Below, piece after piece: positions 6,884 through 16,000 of a DNA stretch of 16,735 nt. Both the position numbers and the translations under genes were made by a program. Source of the stretch: JANWYU01 sp964655485 (GTDB lineage: Bacteria > Bdellovibrionota > Bdellovibrionia > Bdellovibrionales > Bdellovibrionaceae); contig CAZZMS010000112.1 of NCBI GenBank assembly GCA_964655485.1, positions 1-16,735 of the forward strand. The letters are read 5' to 3'. The notes under the pieces are model-generated. The model was not told where the DNA came from. It saw only the letters and a program-made list of their open reading frames with translations, and did not search any database. Numbering within the stretch: the first letter of the stretch is position 1; every line of letters starts with the position of its first letter.

Positions 6884-9802
6884 ATGCCTTTTCAGCGTTA
6901 CTTCATTCGCTCACCACAGGACAGGTGGGAGCTTTATAGTTCTTTGTTTGATGCGCAACAAGATCTGTGGGTGGTATCACATTTACGGGCCAAAGAAAGC
7001 CTCAGGCATCTCGTCTTACAACAGAAAAACTCCTTTGCTGATCATGCCCATCGTCGCATGCAGGAATGGATAAAGGACCTCTTTGAAATCATTTACTCTG
7101 AGGAGCTGCGCTGGGTGGATGGAGAGTTTTTGCGGTTATGGCTTCATCATTTGAGTGGCTCGTCCGCTGTAGAATTAAGTCCGCAAGATGAGGAGCTAAG
7201 AAAACAGTTAGGTCCATTCATTGCGCATTGGGGAGCTGATACTTTGATGCGGTGGATGACTTTTTTAGGTCCATTATCCCTCGAGGCACGCGGTGATCAG
7301 GGGCGTTCTCTCAGCGAGTTTCTCAGTAGCCGACCGGAATCAGAAAGGCGTTGGGGTGAGGTCTACCGCCTCAGTTTAAGCCTCGCTCGGTGGATTTATA
7401 CTCAAAAAAAGTGGGTCTTGTCTGCGTGGTTTCCTCACCTTCTTGCGGAGTGGCTCCGTTCCCATGAGTTTAAACTCCCCTTCCGGCGAGTGTTTTTTGA
7501 TCTAGGATTAAGTTTGCGACATAGCGAAGCGGAATGGATTAAAGAACTGTCGCGTTGTGATAGCGAAGTGATCGTCCTTGAACCGGAGTTACGTTTGCCT
7601 AGTCCATGGAATCAAGCGGGTTATAAGCGTGCCTACGATATTTTTAGCTCTCTGGGACAAGCCAAGCCATGGGCTCCCTCGGGTAACCATGGGGCCCCCC
7701 AGCAGAATGAGTCGCTAAGTTGGGAGGAATTGGGCCAAAATACGGCTACTTATGATTTTGTGACCCAAACGAGTGCTTTGCAGGATATGGCCAAGCTTTC
7801 CTCTCACATCCTAGAACGCGAACCGGCTGCGCGTATCATCTGGTTATTTCCCGATGTGGAGTCTGTGTTACCTTACTTGGTACACCTGAGGCAAGATCAT
7901 GAGATTCCCCTGCGTTTACGAAATTATCATCGGATTTCAGAGCTTGCGATAGTTCAGAGATTTATCCGTCGGCTACGTTTTTTTGAGAACTCATTCACCT
8001 GGATGGATATTGAGAGGCAGCTGGGTGATACCCAAGCCAAATATAACTACTTTTATTTACAACATGATTATGAGCTTAAACCCTCTCATTTCCAATCCTT
8101 GGAACAAGAAAGGCAAGCCAAGTCTCACCTCAGATTCTCCTGGGATGAGTTTGTAGATTGGTTATTTTCACAAATCGATCATCCTAGCCTTTTTCTGCCC
8201 GTACAACGTCTGATGACTTCGTGGTCAGAAAAAGTGGATCTGAGGGAACGTTGGCCCCTATCCTCTTGGTTAAGGTTGATGGAGCGAGTGAGTTACCAGT
8301 CCGCCTACGAGTCGATGCGGCTTGAAGAGTTTGAAAAGATGGACGACAGCAAGATTGAGGTGCTGTCCTACGAGGAGTGGAGCTTTGAGGCCGCAGATTA
8401 TATCTTTTGCTTTGGTGCGAATTTAGAGGAGCTCAGATCATCCGGTGCAGCGGTGAATATTCCTGTGCAGGATCTTGATGCGATTCACTGTGAGCTTGGA
8501 TATTTTGTTGATCACCCGTTTTACTCTGAGCGGGAGTTTCAATTCTATCTGGCTCTGCAATATGCAAGGGGAAAGAAAATACTGATCCGTAGTCATTATT
8601 TGCAAGATCAACGAGCCACCACTCCCCACCCTCTACACCTCATTCTCCGCGAGTTACGGCAGGATTCGCAAAGCGAGATAAAGGCCTTGCAAGAGGAGAT
8701 CAATGGACAGAGCTCAGCTCACGAAAAATCTTTCATCGCAGAATTGATCAAAAATCCTTCGGTTACCGCGGAAGAGCCCACGGCCCCATGGGATCCACAA
8801 AGGGCTTGGGTGACATGGCCTATGCGCATGAATGCAAGCCAGCTGGAGACTTTTTTATACTGCGGCTTTCGCTATTGGGCAGAAAGATCCTTATCCTTGA
8901 AGCCTTTCCTAGCTCGCCCTTTCGAGGTGGAGTCCGCGGTTGAGGGGACCATTTTTCATAAGTTGTTTGAGAATATCCTTAAGAACTTGGGTGAGGAGAA
9001 AATGGGACGCACCCCCATGAAAACGGAGGAGATGGGGAATCTTATCCAAAAACTTCTCGTATCGTACGAGGCAGACCTTCCTCAGCACCAAAAAGAGATT
9101 TTGCAACGCTCTTTACTGGATGTCGGATTAAGATTTTTGGATCAGCACCGTGATTGGTTTCGTCGTTACCCACAAGTGGAAACAGCCCTGTTAGAGGAGC
9201 CTGTTGAGCTTTATCTTGATATGCGCGCAAGGCAGGTTAGGGTAGAAAAACCCGAGCATCATTATTATCTTCACGTGCGCGGGCAGATCGATCGAGTGGA
9301 TGTTGTGCCTTTACCAACTTTGGGGACTAGCGAATCCGCTTATGCTTTCGTGGTCGTCGATTACAAGCGTTCGACGGCCACTAAGCACGGTTGGAAACAG
9401 TGGCCACAGCAGGCTTATTACCAACTTTTTTTGTATGCTCTGGCCTTGGAACAGTCGGAAAAATTATCCCATCTCTATGGTAACAAAAAGTGGTTTTGGA
9501 TGGGTGCTCATTTTTATAACTACAAAAAACTAGAATATGAAAAAGGATTTTTGTTAGGGGAACTCGCCGGGGTTTATCAGGACCAAGCAAGACCTTCCAG
9601 GGCCTTAGTTTACTATGATTCTGAGGAGTGGAGGGAGTATCGAGAGAATCTTGAAAAAAGCTTATTTGATCAGCTCGAGCGAGCCCTTCAAAGTCCTTCT
9701 TATGAGCGACTTCGTTGGGATCAACGCAAACAAGATTGCACTAAGTGTTCATGGAGCTGGGCATGTCGTCAGGAACAAATCAGTCTATTTCCTACATCCT
9801 AA
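6884..9802 (+). CDS. addB: AddB-type helicase-nuclease subunit with Fe-S cysteines
   Basis: Subunit of an AddAB-type complex that processes double-strand DNA ends for recombination. From ATG 6884 it has 972 residues. The start is uncertain: GTG 6764 with GAGGG upstream would add 40 residues but would overlap the divergent transporter start by 17 nt. The N-terminal two thirds resembles the inactive helicase-like part of AddB ('LWVVSHLRAKESLRHLVLQ'; 'VFFDLGLSLRHSEAEWIKEL'), and I see no Walker A. The C-terminus is a RecB-family PD-(D/E)XK nuclease: GTIFHKLFE with His692, GQIDRVD with Asp803, VDYK with Asp826 and Lys828, and Gln847-x3-Tyr851. Cys660, Cys952, Cys955 and Cys961 reproduce the C...CxxCx5C iron-sulfur pattern of Bacillus AddB. 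Gene order addB-addA and a 40-nt overlap with addA support the assignment. Pairing with AddA makes a stand-alone nuclease unlikely. Confidence 0.88.
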   Translation: MPFQRYFIRSPQDRWELYSSLFDAQQDLWVVSHLRAKESLRHLVLQQKNSFADHAHRRMQEWIKDLFEIIYSEELRWVDGEFLRLWLHHLSGSSAVELSPQDEELRKQLGPFIAHWGADTLMRWMTFLGPLSLEARGDQGRSLSEFLSSRPESERRWGEVYRLSLSLARWIYTQKKWVLSAWFPHLLAEWLRSHEFKLPFRRVFFDLGLSLRHSEAEWIKELSRCDSEVIVLEPELRLPSPWNQAGYKRAYDIFSSLGQAKPWAPSGNHGAPQQNESLSWEELGQNTATYDFVTQTSALQDMAKLSSHILEREPAARIIWLFPDVESVLPYLVHLRQDHEIPLRLRNYHRISELAIVQRFIRRLRFFENSFTWMDIERQLGDTQAKYNYFYLQHDYELKPSHFQSLEQERQAKSHLRFSWDEFVDWLFSQIDHPSLFLPVQRLMTSWSEKVDLRERWPLSSWLRLMERVSYQSAYESMRLEEFEKMDDSKIEVLSYEEWSFEAADYIFCFGANLEELRSSGAAVNIPVQDLDAIHCELGYFVDHPFYSEREFQFYLALQYARGKKILIRSHYLQDQRATTPHPLHLILRELRQDSQSEIKALQEEINGQSSAHEKSFIAELIKNPSVTAEEPTAPWDPQRAWVTWPMRMNASQLETFLYCGFRYWAERSLSLKPFLARPFEVESAVEGTIFHKLFENILKNLGEEKMGRTPMKTEEMGNLIQKLLVSYEADLPQHQKEILQRSLLDVGLRFLDQHRDWFRRYPQVETALLEEPVELYLDMRARQVRVEKPEHHYYLHVRGQIDRVDVVPLPTLGTSESAYAFVVVDYKRSTATKHGWKQWPQQAYYQLFLYALALEQSEKLSHLYGNKKWFWMGAHFYNYKKLEYEKGFLLGELAGVYQDQARPSRALVYYDSEEWREYRENLEKSLFDQLERALQSPSYERLRWDQRKQDCTKCSWSWACRQEQISLFPTS
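9753..9756 (+). promoter_or_regulatory. Ribosome site for addA inside addB
   Basis: GGAG at 9753-9756 lies 6 nt before the ATG at 9763 and within the last codons of addB. It favours ATG 9763 over the in-frame GTG 9745 and ATG 9751, which lack a ribosome site. It also implies that ribosomes finishing addB help start addA. Confidence 0.55.
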
Positions 9803-12800
9803 AAGATAAGGCCTCCCATGGCTGGGTCATGGTGCAAGCTGGGGCGGGAGCTGGAAAAACCACTGAACTTGTCAGAAGAGTTTTGTCTTTCGGCTATTTT
9901 CACTTTCAAGAGTATCGGCGCTGGCCGCGCCTTGTGGTAACGACTTTTACTGTGAAAGCCACGGCAGAAGTTCGCGAGCGTTTGATTCAATCGAGCCTCA
10001 AAGAGTGGAAAAACGCTAGATTGAGTGAGGAGATGTTTTCCGCCTTATTGCAGTGGATTTTGAGTGATGCCTTATGGATCACTACCTTGGATGGTTTATT
10101 TTTACGAGTCGTTAGGTCTTGGGCTGGTTTACAAGGAATTCCTGACGATTTTGAGATCACAACGGAAGAGGGAGAAATTTATTCGAGATTTTTGAAAAGC
10201 GTTTATTTTGAGTCGGACTCTCTTCGGTTTCTTGTGGAATCCTTGATCGATAACTATGGCTTTTCTTCTGTGTTACCCTTCTTACAAAGCAGTTTGAGAG
10301 CCTACGCCACGAGGGGTGAGTGGAGGAGTCGCGATGAAAAGTTTGAAAAACAGTGGCATCTTGAGCGGCTTTTGCAGCTTGCATCACAATTGAGACAGTC
10401 AGTGGAAGAGCTCACTTTGCAGCTTGATAAAAAAAACAAAGACAAAATGCAAAAATGGAACACTCTATTGGATACCTTACCGTCAGTATCAAGCTCCTTA
10501 GAAGATTGGGTCATCTGGTTAGAGCAAGTGAAGGCCAGTAAGTTTCGCGCCTCAAGCCCTTTGGGCAAAGATCCCTCTGATCATTTAAAAATTTTGTGGT
10601 GGCATATCAAACAGATCTACGATGACTTAAAAAAGTTTATCGAGGCTTTGCCTGAGGAATCGTTATGGCAACAAGCGATCCAGATGCAAACCCAGTGGAG
10701 TGAGCAACTCCCGCACCTTTTTGCTGAGTGGATTCAGTTTTTAAAAAGGGAAAAAAAGATTCCTCTCTCCTTCATCGAGTCCATGGCTTATTGGATTTTG
10801 TCGGTAAATGACGGGAGCAAAGCTTCTGAAGAGAACGTGTTTGAGTCTTCTCTAGCGCATTCTATAGTCACTCTATTTTCTCAAGAGTGGGACTACTGGT
10901 ATTTTGATGAGTATCAAGACACCTCGCCTTCTCAAGATCAACTGTTGACCTTATTGATGGGTAACAAGCCGGGCTTTTTCGTCGGCGATCCACAACAAAG
11001 TATCTACGGATTTCGTGGTTCCAAGCATGAGATTTTTTTTGAACGCTGGCGCCAAGTGCAAGAAAGGGGAGGGGAGCTTATCAAGCTTGACGTAAATCGT
11101 AGAAGTCGACCCGGGCTGATTCAAAGGATTAATCAGGCTACAAGCTTGCTCAATCGAGTGAGTTCATCCGCGGATTTTTTTCCCATGCGGTCAGCGGAAG
11201 AGCCGGAGGCATTATCCAATCCAGCGATAGAAAAAAGGAGCGATGGCTGGATGGAGGTGCGTCAGTATGTCTATCAAAAAATCCGAGGGCTTCGTATACA
11301 AGACGTAAAAAAACTGTGGCTTAAGCAAATGCTGAGTTGTGAGCTACCCCGGTTTACTATGAAAGATAACTCCTTTCACTGGGGACGGCTTACAATTTTA
11401 AGTCACTACAATGCGGAATTGGAAATCATAGCTCAAGTTTTACGCGAGATGTGTATTCCCTTCGTTCTAGAATCTGGTGGTGATTTTTATGCGCGAGAAG
11501 AGATCGCTTACGCTGGTCAATTGATGCGTTTTATGTTGAATCCCGAGGATGATGAAAATCTCTTCGAATTACTGTGTCACCCGGTGTGGGGATTGAACCC
11601 CAAGAGTTTGGAAGGATGGAAAAAGGCGAAAAGCCATGAGCAGAGTCTCTGGCAATATGTTCAGGCGCAATCGGTGCTGTCCGAGGAAAGATTGCAGTGG
11701 CTGAAAGCTTTCATTGGTTTGGACCTGGATCCTTTTTTTTGGAAGTGGTTTGAGTTTTTGCAGGGTTCAGGGATTTTTGAATATTATAAGAGCACGGATT
11801 TCAGTGGGGTAGCTGAGGCGAACCTATGGCGGCTTGTACAGCAAACTTTTGAACGTCAACTGCAACCGGGTTTTTCATGGCCTGATTATTACACGTATCT
11901 GTTGCGTCAGAGGGTGCTGGGATCGGGAGTAAAGGAAAGTGTTCCTGAGCCAAAGGAACATCAAGTGGTGCGTCTAATGACCGTGCACGCCTCTAAAGGT
12001 TTGGAGTTCGATTATGTGTTGTATCCCTACCTGAGTAAGACCATGGCTCAGGATCTCGATATTTTTTACGCGGAAGAGGAGGGGTATTTTACATTGAAAA
12101 TCCCTGAGTCGAGTTTTTGTCCGCGGGTCAAAGAGCTTAGACGGAGTGATACGCAAGCGAGTTGGCAGGAACAAAAGCGCTGGTTTTATGTAGCGATTAC
12201 TCGTGCTAAACGTGGCCTGTTGATCCCTTATTTAAGAGAGGAGCGTAGCGAAAACGAGGAACAAAACCCGTCAGAATCTAAGGAAAATCAAAAAGAGCAT
12301 CTTCTTGAGGTCTTAGAGGATTTAGTGGATGAGACTGTTACCTTAGATGTGACCTTGGGAAATGAGTCTGTGGGCACGACCATGACGTCAGATATTTTAA
12401 AAAGACCTTGGTTACCAGAGTGGTCTCTAATCCCAGGGAAGGCATCCAAGATGTTAAATGATAAAAATCCTGAGGAGAAAAGTCTGTCGCTTGAACCCTT
12501 GTCATTGGACAAGTGGGTGGCTCAATTCCAAGGAGTCCGTTTGCACCGGCATCTGGAGCTTGCGGTAACTAAAGCTAAATATGGTTTGGCGGCAAAGCAT
12601 TCCCTGCCTCCATGGTTATCATGGCTTGCAGAAAAATATCCTCAACTGGTACACTCTTTCCAAGAAGCATTTCCCGAGTGGGCTTACACGATTCGCGAAG
12701 AGGCCTCCGGGGAAATTCGTCAGGGGCGTATTGACCTTTGGGGTTACTTTCCCAGTGGGGGAGCATGGATTCTGGACTACAAAACAGGTCGCCACACCCA

Positions 12801-12939
12801 GGAGGATGTGGCCTGGTTGCAATTAGAGACCTACGCCAGAGACCTTGTCCGCTTGGGGTATGTCGATCCTAAAATGCCTATCCAGCTTTACCTTGTGTTA
12901 CTAGCCCAACAGGAGGTGCGAGAGAGATTATATCGCTGA
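9763..12939 (+). CDS. addA: AddA-type UvrD-family helicase-nuclease
   Basis: ATP-driven 3'-5' DNA helicase subunit with a fused nuclease; 1058 residues from ATG 9763, somewhat shorter than Bacillus AddA (about 1230). SF1A motifs run in order. Walker A is AGAGAGKTT (26-34, Lys32) and motif Ia is VVTTFTVKATAEVRER. Walker B is DEYQDTSPSQ (Asp382, Glu383), followed by motif III GDPQQSIYGFRG and motif IV VNRRSRPGLIQRI. Motif V is TVHASKGLEFD near 741 and motif VI is YVAITRAKRG (809-818). The C-terminal RecB-type nuclease has HRHLELA, GRIDLWG (Asp991), LDYKTGR (Asp1005, Lys1007) and Gln1020-x3-Tyr1024. The four Fe-S cysteines are absent here, as expected since they belong to AddB. The gene overlaps addB by 40 nt. 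A RecB-like or generic UvrD label is possible, but partner and order point to AddA. Confidence 0.93.
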   Translation: MSSGTNQSISYILKDKASHGWVMVQAGAGAGKTTELVRRVLSFGYFHFQEYRRWPRLVVTTFTVKATAEVRERLIQSSLKEWKNARLSEEMFSALLQWILSDALWITTLDGLFLRVVRSWAGLQGIPDDFEITTEEGEIYSRFLKSVYFESDSLRFLVESLIDNYGFSSVLPFLQSSLRAYATRGEWRSRDEKFEKQWHLERLLQLASQLRQSVEELTLQLDKKNKDKMQKWNTLLDTLPSVSSSLEDWVIWLEQVKASKFRASSPLGKDPSDHLKILWWHIKQIYDDLKKFIEALPEESLWQQAIQMQTQWSEQLPHLFAEWIQFLKREKKIPLSFIESMAYWILSVNDGSKASEENVFESSLAHSIVTLFSQEWDYWYFDEYQDTSPSQDQLLTLLMGNKPGFFVGDPQQSIYGFRGSKHEIFFERWRQVQERGGELIKLDVNRRSRPGLIQRINQATSLLNRVSSSADFFPMRSAEEPEALSNPAIEKRSDGWMEVRQYVYQKIRGLRIQDVKKLWLKQMLSCELPRFTMKDNSFHWGRLTILSHYNAELEIIAQVLREMCIPFVLESGGDFYAREEIAYAGQLMRFMLNPEDDENLFELLCHPVWGLNPKSLEGWKKAKSHEQSLWQYVQAQSVLSEERLQWLKAFIGLDLDPFFWKWFEFLQGSGIFEYYKSTDFSGVAEANLWRLVQQTFERQLQPGFSWPDYYTYLLRQRVLGSGVKESVPEPKEHQVVRLMTVHASKGLEFDYVLYPYLSKTMAQDLDIFYAEEEGYFTLKIPESSFCPRVKELRRSDTQASWQEQKRWFYVAITRAKRGLLIPYLREERSENEEQNPSESKENQKEHLLEVLEDLVDETVTLDVTLGNESVGTTMTSDILKRPWLPEWSLIPGKASKMLNDKNPEEKSLSLEPLSLDKWVAQFQGVRLHRHLELAVTKAKYGLAAKHSLPPWLSWLAEKYPQLVHSFQEAFPEWAYTIREEASGEIRQGRIDLWGYFPSGGAWILDYKTGRHTQEDVAWLQLETYARDLVRLGYVDPKMPIQLYLVLLAQQEVRERLYR

Positions 12940-13004
12940 CGCTGACTAATGAGTTTAACCTGATCCAAACAGAGTTGGAGAAAACGGAATTATTCAGGGC
13001 TCAA

Positions 13005-16000
13005 CTAATTCGCCAATTCTGGGTTGAGTAACACGGAAAGCTTAGCTGCCTCAAACAGATTACTCATCGGTGTTGTAGTTAATTCTCTGACCTCTTCCGG
13101 TTGAACAAGTAACATGCGAGCAAGCAGCTTTTCAATCTCATCACCTTTTTCCTCCGCAAGTCCTTGTGCTAAGGATTGTGCAAGATAGAGGAGGGGCTCA
13201 TTTTGCACTTGTTCAGTCAGTTGTGGTTTGACTTGTTGTGCAATGGGGGCTAAGGCCGCCATCAGTTCTTCCTCTTTAATAGATTTTAGGTCCAGGCCTT
13301 GTTGTTTGAGTTGGCTGGAGAGGCTTAAGATAAGATTGTTTAACTGGGTGGTGAGTTGGACAATGCTTTTGATATAAGCAGCCTTGACTTTTTCATCTCC
13401 TAAAATCCGCTTATAGACAGCAGCCTGCCTTGAGATCCACAAATTAATGAACTTGTTTAGCTCCATGTTTTTTAAACATACCCCTGGGCAACTAGCGGAG
13501 TTATTCTCTAACTTCGTCTGATTCATGGACTCTGCATCGGCAGCCATTTGTAGTAATTCATTGGTATATTCAATAACCTCCTTAGACAGACTCGCGTGCT
13601 CCGGTGCCCAAATTTTCATGATCCCACGTCCACGCGAAAAAGATTTATTAGTAGCGACAAAGGATACCTCCTCATCCAAGGCTTGGTGTGTGGGCACAAG
13701 CTGAAACAAGGAGGCAAAGTTAAAATCCGTTGAAACGGTGTTACTTTGCAAAAATAGCTGGGATGTGAGTAGAAAGTAGCTTTTCGTAAGTGAAGTATCC
13801 TCGGTAATAAGGGGGATTTGAGTGATTTGACCATCAGCGGTAAACCAAAAAGCTAAAGGAAGATTTTTCATTTTGGCGGTCAGCAGCTGCAAAAAAGGAC
13901 TTTGCTCGGGGCTTAGCTGCATCAAAAACTTCTCAAAATGGGCGTAGTTGACCCGTAAGCCCATTTGGTCATAACGAGGATGACCGAAGTCGGAAACACT
14001 TAGGAATTGAGTAGCAAGCGCTTTGTCATACTCATATCCGATCAAATCGATATCATCCAAACTGTCGCTAAGATAAATATTTTGTAAGGGCTTAGCTTCG
14101 ATGAGGGTCATTTGCTTTTCGCCTTTAGCATTCTGATAGCTATGAGGGATGAAACGATTCAGATCGAAAAAGCGGGCTTGAACGCTGGGGGTATTTAAGA
14201 TGTTAAGCAGAGTTTGGTAACCTTCGAAAGCTGCCTGCGCCCATTGGCCAGCCTCGGGATCGCCGGTGATGGCGCGGTAAAAAGTTTCATCCATAAACTG
14301 ACGTATATTGTAGAGTGAGTACATAATGTTACCAATGTAGGAGCCCAGGGAGACGCTTTGAATGCGATTATGTTTAGCGTTGAGTAAGGCATAATTATTT
14401 TCATATTGTTTTTTGTAAAAACGCATAAGCTCTTCAGGCGTGGTGCCCTGATCCCAGCGATTACAACTAGGCTCCCAACCAGCGTGGATATCAGTGCAGT
14501 AGTGGAACTTTTTGATAGGTAACTTTTGAGTCATGATGGCTTTAAGGTCCCAGAGTGAATTGAGCTTCAGAGCTTGTTTGATTTGCTCTAAAGAAATCAA
14601 TTTCCCTTCTTGAGTCTCTAAACGTCCAGTGTAACCCGCGCGAATCGCATACAGATCGTATGGTCCAGGTTTCTGATAATTCTGAGCCATGCCGTCTGGA
14701 TAATCCATAATACTTGAGTAATGACGTAATTTGTTTTCACCATCAAAAAACTGAAAGTTAGCTTTATCATAGGAGCCCTTGAAGTTATGGGTGAGTCCCA
14801 AAGCGTGACCTAACTCGTGCGATAAAGTTTTAGCAAACCAATTCTTAAAGATATCGATATCTTTGTTCTTCAATAAGTCATCAGCCTCGAAACTTGGAAT
14901 GGGAGATGGATACTGAGCGCAACCGCCCACTCGCTGCAACTGATGGCTGATGGTGTTTTGAAAGTGGAGGCGGCGTGCTTCTAAAGCAATCCATTGTTTC
15001 TGATTTGGGTTAAGTCCAGGGAGTAGGTCCTTTTGTAAAAGTTCTTGATGGATCCAGCTTTGCAACCAGCGGGGATCTTGAACATAGCGTTGACTGATGG
15101 CCTTACGAGTCAGTTCGTACAGCCACAAGGAGTTGTTTGGGAGGTTATTTCCTATAGCCCGCGTGGATTTGAGGTCTCTCTGATAAAAAGATTGCCATTC
15201 TTTTTGTTCCCTCAAACCCTTAGTGGCTAAGGGCATTTTCATCGATGATTGACTAGAGAAGCCTTTCAGTTTTTTCTTAAACTCCTGGTGACCAACATTC
15301 GAAAGAGTTGTACCCCCGCCAAGGGGTTCGAGGCGGATAGATTGGGTCGAGTTCTCAGCTTCCGCTAGAGCTTTTTTGAGAGCTTGCGCCTTGAGATTTT
15401 CGTATTGTTTCAAGATCTTGGCTTGCTCTTTCATGTATTGCAGGTACTGCCATACATTACCGCTATACATTAACACATTAGCGGCATGAACACGCCCATT
15501 GAAAGGATTAGCCGCAGGCTGAGCCATACCCAAAACACCCGAGTCGATAGGCTCAGGAAAATTCCAGATCACTGAAGCATTGAGGTCTCCAAGCTTCACT
15601 GAGCTATTTTCAGGTAACAGCTCAAGACGTAAGTACTGATGCCCCTTAGGTTGCTCCAAAGAAGATCCGGCAAATGCTTTTTCTAAAATATCATTCCAGT
15701 CCTTGATCACTTGCTTACTCACTTCAATGATGGCGGAGCGAATAGGCTCGGGAGTTTGATCCAATCCACCTAGGTAGTAAGTGATCGTTTTCTTGTCTTT
15801 AAAATCGTGGAGCATGGGGTAAGCTTTTTGCGAACCTATGCGGTTGGGTAAATGGTCGCTTTGCATTTGTGAAATCGTAAAGTAGCCAAAGTTCAAAGCA
15901 TTTTGGGCTTGAAAGGGAATTTCTTGCAATGCAGGCTTTTGTAGCTCGTCAGCGGTGATCTTTTGGAATGAAACTCGCTCCTTAAGGATAAAGTTACTTT

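Noticed and set aside
11033..11040. Runs of eight T in addA (here and near 11733) as possible slippage or phase-variation sites
   Set aside because: They encode Phe-Phe in conserved helicase context, and the frame is intact on both sides. Nothing else suggests programmed slippage.
6764..12939. addB-addA as a defence island (nuclease-helicase) system
   Set aside because: Both proteins match the housekeeping recombination pair in motif order and gene order. The neighbours are ordinary core genes, with no mobile or defence markers.
12934..12945. CGCTGACGCTGA tandem repeat at the addA stop
   Set aside because: It is just two 6-bp copies that give a second in-frame TGA; this is too short to mean more than a back-up stop.
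12964..12979. TCCAA-ACAGAG-TTGGA hairpin between addA and the metalloprotease
   Set aside because: The stem is only 5 bp and no T tract follows on either strand, so it is not supportable as a terminator.
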